Source: Pseudomonas sp. NCCP-436
GTDB lineage: Bacteria; Pseudomonadota; Gammaproteobacteria; Pseudomonadales; Pseudomonadaceae
DNA length: 64,000 bases
Direction of reading: 5' to 3'
Assembly: GCF_019656335.1 (NCBI RefSeq)
Contig: NZ_BPLZ01000008.1
Span: forward strand, 1 to 64,000
Part shown: piece by piece, positions 54,742-63,252 of the stretch
Numbering within the stretch: the stretch's first letter is position 1
How the letters are laid out: every line of letters begins with the position of its first letter
The notes under the pieces: generated by a model
The model's database searches: none
What the model saw: only the letters and a program-made list of their open reading frames with translations
Told to the model about the DNA's origin: nothing
Made by a program: the position numbers and the translations under genes

Positions 54742-56061
54742 ATGAACGATTTGAATCAGACCGCCATCCAGAATCCTGCCGATCTGACTTCCCGAGTGAT
54801 CGAGATTGATACCCTGGTAGTAGGCGCCGGTCAGGCCGGTGTTGCCATGAGTGAACACCTGACCAAGCTGGAAGTACCGCACCTGGTGCTGGAGCGCAGC
54901 CGTATTGCCGAGGCCTGGCGCACCGGCCGCTGGGATTCGCTGGTAGCCAATGGCCCGGCCTGGCACGACCGCTTCCCGGGCATGGAATTCGATGGGCTGG
55001 ATCCGGACGCCTTCGCCCACAAGGATCAGGTGGCCGACTACTTCGAGGCCTATGCGCGCAAGTTCAATGCGCCGATCCGCACCGGCGTTGAAGTGAAGAA
55101 GGTGGTACGCAATGCCGATCGTCCGGGTTTCACCGTAGAGACCTCCGAAGGGGTCATCCAGGCGCTGCGCGTTGTTTCGGCCACCGGCCCGTTCCAGAAG
55201 CCGGTGATTCCGGCCATTGCCCCGAAGGACGAGCGTATTACCCAGATCCACTCGGCTGCCTACTACAACCCGCAGCAACTGGGGGAGGGTGCGGTACTGG
55301 TGGTGGGTGCCGGCTCGTCCGGCGTACAGATCGCCGACGAGCTGCAGCGTGCCGGCAAGACCGTGTACTTGTCGGTCGGCCCGCATGATCGTCCGCCGCG
55401 CAGCTATCGCAATCGTGATTTCTGCTGGTGGTTGGGCGTACTTGGCCTGTGGGACGCCGAAGCGGCGGTACCGGGCAAGGAGCACGTGACCATCGCCGTC
55501 AGCGGTGCCCGTGGCGGCCATACCGTGGACTTCCGTCAACTGGCGCAGCAGGGCATCACCCTGGTCGGTCTGACCCGCTCGTTCGATAACGGCGTGGTGC
55601 GCTTCCAGTCGGATCTGGCCGAGAACCTCGCCCGTGGCGACGAGAACTACCTGGCCCTGCTCGATGCAGCCGACGCCTATATCGCCCGCAATGGACTGGA
55701 TCTGCCGGAGGAGCCGCAAGCCCGCGTGCGTCTGCCGGATCCGGAGTGCGTGCGCAACCCGATCCTTGAGCTGAATCTGGAACAGGCCAACATCCGGACA
55801 ATCATCTGGGCCACCGGCTACTCGGTGGATTTCAACTGGCTGCCGTCCACTGCGCTGGATGCCAATGGCAAGCCCCGCCATCAGCGCGGCGTCTCCAGCG
55901 AGCCCGGAGTCTATTTCCTGGGGCTGCCGTGGCTGTCGCGGCGTGGTTCCACCTTCATCTGGGGGGTGTGGCACGACGCCAAGCACATCGCAGATCACAT
56001 TGCCACGCAGCGCAAGTATCAGTCCTACCAGGACGCCAGTCAGCGTCAGTTCAAGCGCTAA
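54742..56061 (+). CDS. Flavin-dependent monooxygenase-like oxidoreductase
   Basis: 439 aa. Two Rossmann motifs are intact: FAD site VVGAGQAGVAMS (residues 27-38) and NADPH site VVGAGSSGVQIAD (about 187-199). SATGPFQKPVIPAI and IIWATGYSVDFNWL are typical of CzcO / flavin-containing monooxygenase relatives. No membrane segment. Such enzymes oxygenate N, S or carbonyl groups; the substrate is unknown. It heads the cluster of Rid, DUF1028, deacylase, aldehyde dehydrogenase, permease and aminotransferase genes. AAGAGG precedes the ATG. The 240 bp upstream is where the cluster's promoter should lie. Confidence 0.85.
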   Translation: MNDLNQTAIQNPADLTSRVIEIDTLVVGAGQAGVAMSEHLTKLEVPHLVLERSRIAEAWRTGRWDSLVANGPAWHDRFPGMEFDGLDPDAFAHKDQVADYFEAYARKFNAPIRTGVEVKKVVRNADRPGFTVETSEGVIQALRVVSATGPFQKPVIPAIAPKDERITQIHSAAYYNPQQLGEGAVLVVGAGSSGVQIADELQRAGKTVYLSVGPHDRPPRSYRNRDFCWWLGVLGLWDAEAAVPGKEHVTIAVSGARGGHTVDFRQLAQQGITLVGLTRSFDNGVVRFQSDLAENLARGDENYLALLDAADAYIARNGLDLPEEPQARVRLPDPECVRNPILELNLEQANIRTIIWATGYSVDFNWLPSTALDANGKPRHQRGVSSEPGVYFLGLPWLSRRGSTFIWGVWHDAKHIADHIATQRKYQSYQDASQRQFKR

Positions 56062-56131
56062 ACGCCTGGCAGGTATCCGTGGATACCTGCCTTCCCGGCA
56101 AACCTGAAACCAGAACAAGGAATCTCAGCCC

Positions 56132-56563
56132 GTGCCTACTCATACCCGCATCCGCATGTTCAACACCAAGACCACCTATCCGAACCAGAGTCTGGATAAC
56201 GACCTGTGCCAGGCCGTGCGCGCCGGCAATACAGTGTACGTCCGTGGTCAGGTGGGTACCGACTTCGAAGGCAACCTGGTCGGCCTGGGCGACCCGCGTG
56301 CGCAGGCCGAGCAGGCGATGAAGAACGTAAAGCAACTGCTGGAAGAAGCCGGCAGCGATCTGTCGCACATCGTCAAGACCACTACCTACATCATCGATCC
56401 GCGCTATCGTGAGCCGGTCTACCAGGAGGTTGGCAAGTGGCTCAAAGGCGTCTTTCCGATTTCCACCGGCCTGGTTGTCAGTGCTCTGGCACAGCCACAA
56501 TGGCTGATGGAAATCGATGTGATCGCCGTGATTCCGGACGACTGGACAGCGAATAACGCATAA
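56132..56563 (+). CDS. Rid-family protein lacking the catalytic arginine
   Basis: 143 aa from GTG 56132 (AAGGA ten bases before). It has the Rid/YjgF fold: VYVRGQVGTDFEGNLVG, then FPISTGLVVSALAQPQWLMEID. In active imine deaminases such as RidA an arginine follows the FP motif by nine positions; here Ala118 takes its place, with the L-x-x-P-xxxx-E-I-D end kept. By that criterion it belongs to the arginine-less subfamilies (Rid4-7 type), whose chemistry is not well defined. It lies 70 bp after the monooxygenase gene, in the same operon. Confidence 0.88.
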   Translation: MPTHTRIRMFNTKTTYPNQSLDNDLCQAVRAGNTVYVRGQVGTDFEGNLVGLGDPRAQAEQAMKNVKQLLEEAGSDLSHIVKTTTYIIDPRYREPVYQEVGKWLKGVFPISTGLVVSALAQPQWLMEIDVIAVIPDDWTANNA

Positions 56564-56572
56564 GGAGTTGCC

Positions 56573-57247
56573 ATGACCTTTTCCATCGTCGGCCGCTGTG
56601 CCGAGACCGGCCAACTGGGGATTGCCATCAGTTCGTCGAGCATCGCTGTAGGTGCCCGTTGCCCATGGCTGCGGGCTGGTGTCGGCGCGGTTTCCAGTCA
56701 GAACATCACCCTGCCGGCGCTTGGCCCGCAGATCCTTGATGAACTGGAGGCGGGGCTTGAACCGGAGGCGGCGCTGCAGCAGGTGCTTCGGCGTAACGGC
56801 TACAGCCAGTACCGGCAGGTGGCGGTGCTCGACAGCAAGGGGCACGCAGCTCTGTTCTCCGGCAGCGAATCGCTCGGCGTGCACAATGCCGTGATGGGTG
56901 AGCAATGCGTGGCGGCCGGCAACCTGCTGGCCGGCCCGCAGGTCATCAATGCCATGGTGCAGGCCTTCGAAAACAGTGCCGGGATACTTGCTGACCGTCT
57001 GCTCAGTGCCATGCAGGCTGCGCTGTCCGAAGGCGGGGAGGCCGGGCCTGTGCATTCGGCCGCGCTGAAGGTGGTGGACGATCTCACCTGGCCCTTGATC
57101 GACCTGCGTGTGGACTGGGCCGAACAGGATCCGATCGGCGAGCTGGAGCGGCTTTGGCAGGCCTACCGGCCGCAGATGCAGGACTACGTAATCCGCGCAC
57201 TGGATCCGACCAAGGCGCCCAGCTATGGCGTACCCGGCGATGAATAG
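56573..57247 (+). CDS. DUF1028 family protein
   Basis: 224 aa. It opens with TFSIVGRCAETGQLGIAISS, then VGARCPWLRAGVGAVSSQN, which is the DUF1028 pattern related to Ntn-hydrolase-like folds. There is no signal peptide. The family has no confirmed reaction that I know of; its members often sit with Rid and M20 genes, implying hydrolysis of an amide or a step on a nitrogen compound. It begins nine bases after the Rid stop, behind AAGGAG, and overlaps the next gene. Confidence 0.88.
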   Translation: MTFSIVGRCAETGQLGIAISSSSIAVGARCPWLRAGVGAVSSQNITLPALGPQILDELEAGLEPEAALQQVLRRNGYSQYRQVAVLDSKGHAALFSGSESLGVHNAVMGEQCVAAGNLLAGPQVINAMVQAFENSAGILADRLLSAMQAALSEGGEAGPVHSAALKVVDDLTWPLIDLRVDWAEQDPIGELERLWQAYRPQMQDYVIRALDPTKAPSYGVPGDE

Positions 57248-58394
57248 CAGCCGCGAACTGCTGGCCCGGCTGGTGGCTTTCCCCACCGTCAGCCGCGACT
57301 CCAACCTGGAGCTGATCGGTTTTATTCGCAGCTACCTGCAGGGGCTCGGTATCGCCTGTGAGCTGGACTACAACGCCGAGCGGACCAAGGCCAACCTCTA
57401 TGCCCGCTTTGGCCCGGACTGCGAAGGCGGCGTGCTGCTTTCCGGTCATACTGACGTGGTGCCGGTCGATGGGCAGAACTGGACGTTGCCACCGTTCGAG
57501 CTGAGTGAGCGGGATGGTCGCCTGTACGGACGCGGCAGCGCCGACATGAAGGGCTTCATCGCCTGTGTGCTGGCGGCTGTGCCGAACTGGCTGGCTGGCC
57601 CGCTGCGGGTACCGGTGCACCTGGCTTTTTCCTATGACGAGGAGGTCGGTTGCCTCGGCGTGCGCTCGTTGCTGGAGAAGATCGGCCAGCGCCCCAATCC
57701 GCCGGCACTGTGCATCATCGGCGAGCCGACCGAGCTCAAGCCGGTGCTCGGCCACAAGGGCAAGCTGGCGATGCGCTGTCGTGTGCATGGGGCGGCCTGT
57801 CACTCGGCCTATGCACCGCAGGGCGTCAATGCCATCGAGTACGCTGCCCGGCTGATCAACCGTCTTGGTGAGATCGGTCAGCGCCTGAGTGCAGTGGAGC
57901 GCCATGACCCACGTTTTGATCCGCCGTTCTCCACCGTGCAGACCGGGCTGATTCAGGGGGGGCGGGCGCTGAATATCGTCCCGGCCGAATGTCAGTTCGA
58001 TTTCGAGGTGCGTGCCCTGCCCAGCGACGACCCGCAGCAGGTGGCCGAGGAACTGCGGGCCTACGCCGAGCATGAGCTGTTGCCGGAAATGCGCCAGCGC
58101 AGCAGCGCCAGCGCCATTGAGCTGGAGCCCTTGTCAGCCTACCCGGGACTGGCCACGGATCCACACAGTGCTGCGGCCGAGTTGCTGGCCTTGCTCAGTG
58201 GCAGTCGCGAGTTCGGAACCGTGGCATTTGGCACCGAAGGTGGCCTGTTCGATCAGGCCGGGATTCCGGCAGTGATCTGCGGGCCCGGCAGTATGGATCA
58301 GGGCCACAAGCCGGACGAGTTCGTCAGCGTCCAGCAGCTCGATGCCTGTGACACCATGCTCCGGCGTCTGGGCGACTGGCTGCGTCCCGCCTGA
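57240..58394 (+). CDS. M20-family deacylase, ArgE-like
   Basis: The product is 384 aa from the ATG at 57240, overlapping DUF1028 by eight bases; a start at 57225 adds five residues. It is a di-zinc amidohydrolase: His70 and Asp72 in SGHTDVVPV, Asp102 in GRGSADMKG, the general base Glu134 and ligand Glu135 in YDEEVGCLG, and a late His in MDQGHKPDEF. It resembles acetylornithine deacetylase, but ArgE for arginine is normally elsewhere in pseudomonads. Here it probably removes an N-acyl group from the pathway substrate. A terminator-like stem follows at 58548. Confidence 0.87.
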   Translation: MNSSRELLARLVAFPTVSRDSNLELIGFIRSYLQGLGIACELDYNAERTKANLYARFGPDCEGGVLLSGHTDVVPVDGQNWTLPPFELSERDGRLYGRGSADMKGFIACVLAAVPNWLAGPLRVPVHLAFSYDEEVGCLGVRSLLEKIGQRPNPPALCIIGEPTELKPVLGHKGKLAMRCRVHGAACHSAYAPQGVNAIEYAARLINRLGEIGQRLSAVERHDPRFDPPFSTVQTGLIQGGRALNIVPAECQFDFEVRALPSDDPQQVAEELRAYAEHELLPEMRQRSSASAIELEPLSAYPGLATDPHSAAAELLALLSGSREFGTVAFGTEGGLFDQAGIPAVICGPGSMDQGHKPDEFVSVQQLDACDTMLRRLGDWLRPA

Positions 58395-58712
58395 GACTGT
58401 GGATGTTACCGCGCCCGGCAGCGAGCCGGTCGCGGCTCTGTCTGCGCCGCCATCAGTGCGTTTCATCGGCTGATTGGTCGCCGCCCGTTGCCGGGTGGCG
58501 ACTAACCGGCAGGTTCTTGCGTGCCCTCTTCCGTCAGACTGGGGCGGCCCGGGCTTTGCCGGGTTTTTCGCTGCGCATCCTTGTTGCCGTGTGACCATGT
58601 TTTTTATGGCTTACGAGCATATTTTTACTAATTTTCCTTCCGCACGGCCTGCGCCACCATCGTCATCACAACCACAAAGCCGATCACGGCAACATGACGA
58701 GGTACACAGGCT
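58395..58712. other. Gap inside the catabolic cluster, with stems and a likely promoter
   Basis: 318 bp. No gene. It holds an imperfect inverted repeat GTCGCC...GGCGAC (58477-58502), the terminator below, and an AT-rich tract at 58596-58640 that may contain the promoter for the aldehyde dehydrogenase gene. It splits the cluster into two transcription units. Confidence 0.5.
58548..58568 (+). terminator. Terminator within the catabolic cluster
   Basis: CCCGG-GCTTTG-CCGGG followed by TTTTT. It would end the monooxygenase-to-deacylase transcript. Confidence 0.8.
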
Positions 58713-60206
58713 ATGCTGCAGCACAGCGATTGGCAGAAGCGTGCATCCGAGCAACGCTTTCTCACCCGGGCACTGATCGACGGCCAATGGGTCGACGCCC
58801 AGAGCGGCAATACCTTCGACTCAATCAATCCGGCTACCAACCAGTTGCTGGCACAGGTCGCCGCCTGTGATGCCGCCGATGTCGACAGGGCCGTGGCCAG
58901 CGCCCGCAAGGTGTTCGAGCAGGGGCCCTGGGCGCGCATGACGCCGCGCGAGCGCAAACAGGTGCTGTTGCGTCTTTCCGAACTGATCCTGGCCAATCGC
59001 GAAGAACTGGCTTTGCTCGACTCGCTGAATATGGGCAAGCCGGTCATGGATGCCTACAACATCGATGTGCCGGGTGCAGCGCAGGTATTCGCCTGGTACG
59101 GCGAAGCGCTGGACAAGCTCTACGATCAGGTGGCTCCGACAGCCAGTGATGCGCTGGCCACCATCACCCGCGATCCTCTAGGTGTGGTCGCAGCGGTGGT
59201 GCCATGGAACTTCCCGCTGGATCTGGCTGCCTGGAAGCTGGCTCCGGCGCTGGGCGCCGGCAACTCGGTGATCCTCAAGCCTGCCGAGCAGTCGCCGTTC
59301 TCGGCCCTGCGTCTGGCCGAGCTGGCGCTGGAGGCAGGTCTGCCAGCCGGTGTGCTGAACGTGGTACCGGGGCTGGGGGAAACCGCCGGCAAGGCGCTTG
59401 GCCTGCATCCGGACGTTGATTGCCTGGCCTTCACCGGCTCCACCGAGGTGGGCAAGTACTTCATGGCCTATTCGGCCCAGTCCAACCTCAAGCAGGTCTG
59501 GCTGGAGTGCGGCGGCAAGAGCGCCAACTTGGTATTCGCCGACTGTAAGGATCTGGACCTGGCCGCGGAAAAGGCCGCCTTCGCGATTTTCTTCAACCAG
59601 GGCGAAGTGTGCTCGGCAAACTCGCGTCTGCTGGTTCAGCGCGAGATCCATGATGAATTCGTCGAGCGCCTGGTAGCCAAGGCGCAGCAGTGGTTGCCGG
59701 GCGATCCGCTTGATCCGGGCAGCCGCGCCGGTGCCATCGTCGATGCCCGTCAGACTGCGCGCATCATGGCATTTATCGATGTCGCCCAACGTCAGGGCGC
59801 CCGTCTGGTCTGTGGTGGTCAGCGCAGCAGCTTCAACGGCTCCGACAATTTCGTCCAGCCGACAATCTTCACCCATGTCAGCCCCGACATGCAGCTGGCC
59901 CGCGAGGAAGTATTCGGGCCGGTGCTGGCGGTAATGGCCTTCGATAGCGAAGAGGAGGCCATCGAGCTGGCCAATGCCAGCCAGTACGGTCTGGCCGCCT
60001 CGCTGTGGACGGACGATCTGCACCGTGCTCACCGCGTCGCCCGCCAACTGCGGGCCGGCACGGTCTCGGTCAATACCGTCGATGCCCTTGATGTGTGTGT
60101 TCCCTTTGGTGGCTGCAAGCAGTCGGGCTTTGGCCGCGATCTGTCGCTGCATGCCTTCGACAAGTACAGCCAGTTGAAGACTACCTGGTTCCAGTTGCGC
60201 CGCTAA
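58713..60206 (+). CDS. Aldehyde dehydrogenase, PuuC/KauB-like
   Basis: 497 aa. Full ALDH: PWNFPLDLAAWKLAPAL, FTGSTEVGKYF, catalytic Glu265 in LECGGKSANLV, catalytic Cys300 in NQGEVCSANSR. The N-terminus (LQHSDWQKRASEQRFLTRALIDG) resembles gamma-(glutamyl)amino-butyraldehyde and aminoaldehyde dehydrogenases of polyamine catabolism. It would oxidise the aldehyde produced by the aminotransferase two genes on. The ATG at 58713 lacks a strong Shine-Dalgarno (ACGAGGTACACAGGCT). Confidence 0.92.
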   Translation: MLQHSDWQKRASEQRFLTRALIDGQWVDAQSGNTFDSINPATNQLLAQVAACDAADVDRAVASARKVFEQGPWARMTPRERKQVLLRLSELILANREELALLDSLNMGKPVMDAYNIDVPGAAQVFAWYGEALDKLYDQVAPTASDALATITRDPLGVVAAVVPWNFPLDLAAWKLAPALGAGNSVILKPAEQSPFSALRLAELALEAGLPAGVLNVVPGLGETAGKALGLHPDVDCLAFTGSTEVGKYFMAYSAQSNLKQVWLECGGKSANLVFADCKDLDLAAEKAAFAIFFNQGEVCSANSRLLVQREIHDEFVERLVAKAQQWLPGDPLDPGSRAGAIVDARQTARIMAFIDVAQRQGARLVCGGQRSSFNGSDNFVQPTIFTHVSPDMQLAREEVFGPVLAVMAFDSEEEAIELANASQYGLAASLWTDDLHRAHRVARQLRAGTVSVNTVDALDVCVPFGGCKQSGFGRDLSLHAFDKYSQLKTTWFQLRR

Positions 60207-60258
60207 GCAGCGCCCCGTTGCAGACCTGAAACAACAATAAGATTGCAGGAGAAGTACC

Positions 60259-61680
60259 ATGCATGACCCTGATATTGCGCTTGCCCAACCCACCCTTACA
60301 GCCGCCTCCGGCGGTAACTCCCGTCGCCGCCTTGGCCTTTCGGCCCTGCTGGCGGTCTCTGTAGGCCTCGTCGTCTCCCAGGGAGTGATGGTGCTGATGC
60401 TGCAGGGGGCCGGGATTGCCGGTCTGGGCTTTCTTATCCCGCTGAGCCTGGCCTTCCTCCTCGCTCTGACCTATGCCGTTTCCTTCTCGGAGCTGGCACT
60501 GATGATTCCCCGCGCCGGTAGCCTGAGTAGCTACACCGAGGTGGCGCTGGGGCACTTCCCGGCAATCCTGGCGACCTTCTCTGGTTACGTGGTGGTCGCC
60601 ATGTTTGCCCTGTCGGCTGAGTTGCTGCTGCTGGACCTGATCATCGGTGAGGTTTATCCGGGGGTGTTCCCGGATATGAGCATTGCCTACGGCGTGCTGA
60701 TTATCTTCACTGTGCTCAACCTGCTCGGTATTGACCTGTTTGCCCGTCTGCAGTCTGCGTTGGCACTGGTGATGGTGGTCATGCTGCTGACTCTGGGCCT
60801 CTGCGCAGTAACTGGCAGTGGCAGCGAGCCGGCACTGAGCAGTCCCATCAACAGTGACTGGAACCCGCTGGGGGCCGGTGTGCTGACTCTGGTGGCTCTG
60901 GCTATCTGGGGCTTTGTTGGCGCCGAGTTCGTTTGCCCGCTGGTGGAGGAAACCCGTCAGCCCGAGCGCAACGTGCCGCGCGGGATGATGCTGGGTTTGA
61001 CCATCATCTTCGTCACCATTGCCCTGTACAGCATCGGCGCACTGTTCTATGTGCCGCAAGAGGAACTGGCCAACGCTTCGCTGCCGCACTACCTGTTCGC
61101 CACGACGGTATTTGGTGAGGCCGGCAAAGCCTTCCTGGTGATCGCAGCCATCATGGCCACTTGCAGCACCGTGAATACCTCGCTGGCAGCCATTCCGCGG
61201 ATGCTCTACGGCATGGCAGTCAACGGCCAGGCTTTCCCGCAGCTGAAGAAGGTCAGCAAGAAGTTCAACTCGCCCTGGGTGGCAGTGCTGTTTGTTGCTG
61301 CCATTACCGGTGTGCCGGTGATCTTCATGGGGGACAACCCGGATGCGATCAGCCTGCTGCTGCTGGCTGCCTGTATCGCCTGGCTGCTGGCCTACATCAT
61401 CTGTCACCTGAACGTTATTGCCCTGCGCCGCCGCTACCCGCAGCTGCCGCGTCCGTTCCGCACGCCGTTCTACCCGCTGCCGCAGATTGTTGGTATCGCC
61501 GGTATGCTGGTGTCGCTGTACTACGTGTCGCCGGCGCCTGAAATGACTATGCCGATCGTCTATTCGGCGGGAGTGGTACTGGCTGTGGTTTCCATCATCG
61601 CCGTGCTCTGGATCAAGCTGGTAATGCGCAAGCCGCTGTTCCAGCCTGAGCCCATCGAAACCGTACTGTCGCGCCAATGA
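60259..61680 (+). CDS. APC-family amino acid/amine permease
   Basis: 473 aa with about 12 membrane helices and a short hydrophilic N-terminus. The first helix region (LGLSALLAVSVGLVVSQGVM) replaces the GxG motif of many APC carriers with an S-Q-G turn, and the helix-6 region reads WGFVGAEFVCPLVEETRQPERN, a typical APC signature. It sits between aldehyde dehydrogenase and aminotransferase, so it probably imports the pathway substrate (an amino acid or amine). AGGAGAAG precedes the ATG. Confidence 0.9.
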   Translation: MHDPDIALAQPTLTAASGGNSRRRLGLSALLAVSVGLVVSQGVMVLMLQGAGIAGLGFLIPLSLAFLLALTYAVSFSELALMIPRAGSLSSYTEVALGHFPAILATFSGYVVVAMFALSAELLLLDLIIGEVYPGVFPDMSIAYGVLIIFTVLNLLGIDLFARLQSALALVMVVMLLTLGLCAVTGSGSEPALSSPINSDWNPLGAGVLTLVALAIWGFVGAEFVCPLVEETRQPERNVPRGMMLGLTIIFVTIALYSIGALFYVPQEELANASLPHYLFATTVFGEAGKAFLVIAAIMATCSTVNTSLAAIPRMLYGMAVNGQAFPQLKKVSKKFNSPWVAVLFVAAITGVPVIFMGDNPDAISLLLLAACIAWLLAYIICHLNVIALRRRYPQLPRPFRTPFYPLPQIVGIAGMLVSLYYVSPAPEMTMPIVYSAGVVLAVVSIIAVLWIKLVMRKPLFQPEPIETVLSRQ

Positions 61681-61739
61681 CATCCGGCCGGGCTTGTCCC
61701 GGCCACCGAACACACCCTGCAATGATTGAGGTTGCTGAA

Positions 61740-63122
61740 ATGACAAGCCCGAACAAACCAGCCCGCTCCACTCAGGACTATCAGGCAGCGGATGCTGCCC
61801 ACCACATTCATGCCTTCCTCGACCAGAAGGCCCTGAATGCCGAAGGCCCGCGGGTAATTGTCCGCGGTGAAGGCCTTTACCTCTGGGACAACGACGGCAA
61901 GCGTTACCTGGACGGCATGTCCGGCCTGTGGTGCACCAACCTCGGTTACGGCCGCCAGGATCTGGTCAAGGCAGCATCTGCACAGATGGCCGAGCTGCCG
62001 TACTACAACATGTTCTTCCACACCACCCATCCGGCCGTTGTGGAATTGTCGGAAACCCTGTTCAGCCTGCTGCCTGGTCACTACAGCCACGCGATTTATA
62101 CCAACTCCGGCTCCGAATCCAACGAAGTGCTGATCCGCACCGTACGCCGCTACTGGCAAATTCTCGGCAAGCCCGAGAAGAAGGTCATGATCGGGCGCTG
62201 GAACGGCTACCACGGCTCCACTCTGGCTGCTACCGCGCTGGGCGGTATGCAGTTCATGCACGAGATGGGCGGCCTGATTCCGGACGTGGCCCATATCGAC
62301 GAGCCATACTGGTACGCCCACGGTGGCGACCTGACCCCGGAAGAGTTCGGCCGCCGCTGTGCCCAGCAGCTTGAGGACAAGATCCTCGAGCTGGGCGCCG
62401 ACAAGGTCGCCGGCTTTATTGCCGAGCCGTTCCAGGGCGCGGGTGGCATGATCTTCCCGCCGGAGAGCTACTGGCCGGAAATTCAGCGTATCTGCCGCAA
62501 GTACGATGTCCTGCTGTGTGCTGACGAGGTTATCGGTGGCTTCGGCCGTACCGGTGAATGGTTCGCTCACCAGCACTTTGGTTTTGAGCCGGACACCCTG
62601 TCCATCGCCAAGGGCCTGACCTCCGGCTACGTACCCATGGGTGGCCTAGTACTGAGCAAACGCATTGCCGACGTACTGGTTGAGAAGGGCGGTGTGTTTG
62701 CCCATGGCCTGACCTACTCTGGCCACCCGGTGGCGGCTGCTGTGGCGCTGGCCAATATCAAGGCGCTGCGTGACGAGGGTGTGGTCAGCCAGGTCAAGGA
62801 GCAGACTGGCCCCTACCTGCAGCAGTGCCTGCGCGAGGTCTTTGGCAATCACCCGTTGATCGGCGATATCCAGGGCGCCGGCTTCGTGGCAGCGCTGCAA
62901 TTTGCCGAGGACAAAGCTACCCGCAAGCGCTTTGCCAATGAGAACGATCTGGCCTGGCGTTGCCGTACCATCGGCTTCGAAGAGGGTGTGATCATTCGCT
63001 CCACCCTGGGCCGCATGATCATGGCGCCGGCACTGGTGGCTACCCGCAGCGAGCTGGACGAGCTGGTGGAAAAGACCAAGCGTGCTATCGACCGCACCGC
63101 TATGGAAATCGGCGTGCTCTAA
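61740..63122 (+). CDS. Class III PLP aminotransferase
   Basis: The product is 460 aa from the ATG at 61740 (MTSPNKPARST); an earlier start at 61677 overlaps the permease and is unlikely. It is a class III (omega-amino) transaminase: YTNSGSESNEVLIR for the phosphate site, CADEVIGGFGRTG with the PLP-ring Asp, and Lys291 in SIAKGLTSGY. The overall sequence is close to the putrescine/omega-amino acid:pyruvate group (SpuC type). It would convert a terminal amine to an aldehyde for the adjacent dehydrogenase. A long stem-loop follows. Confidence 0.92.
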   Translation: MTSPNKPARSTQDYQAADAAHHIHAFLDQKALNAEGPRVIVRGEGLYLWDNDGKRYLDGMSGLWCTNLGYGRQDLVKAASAQMAELPYYNMFFHTTHPAVVELSETLFSLLPGHYSHAIYTNSGSESNEVLIRTVRRYWQILGKPEKKVMIGRWNGYHGSTLAATALGGMQFMHEMGGLIPDVAHIDEPYWYAHGGDLTPEEFGRRCAQQLEDKILELGADKVAGFIAEPFQGAGGMIFPPESYWPEIQRICRKYDVLLCADEVIGGFGRTGEWFAHQHFGFEPDTLSIAKGLTSGYVPMGGLVLSKRIADVLVEKGGVFAHGLTYSGHPVAAAVALANIKALRDEGVVSQVKEQTGPYLQQCLREVFGNHPLIGDIQGAGFVAALQFAEDKATRKRFANENDLAWRCRTIGFEEGVIIRSTLGRMIMAPALVATRSELDELVEKTKRAIDRTAMEIGVL

Positions 63123-63135
63123 GCCTGCCTGCAGC

Positions 63136-63171
63136 AAGCAAACAGCCGCGCTTTGTCGCGGCTGTTTGCTT
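63136..63171 (+). terminator. Terminator after the aminotransferase
   Basis: A perfect 15-bp stem AAGCAAACAGCCGCG / CGCGGCTGTTTGCTT with loop CTTTGT. It lies between convergent genes and so may serve both. Confidence 0.92.
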
Positions 63172-63252
63172 TCCGTCGCTGGTGCAGGGGCGGCGGCAAG
63201 CACGCAGGAGTCCCGTCCCCGGGACTAAGCTCTGCTAAGGGCCCTGTTTCGG

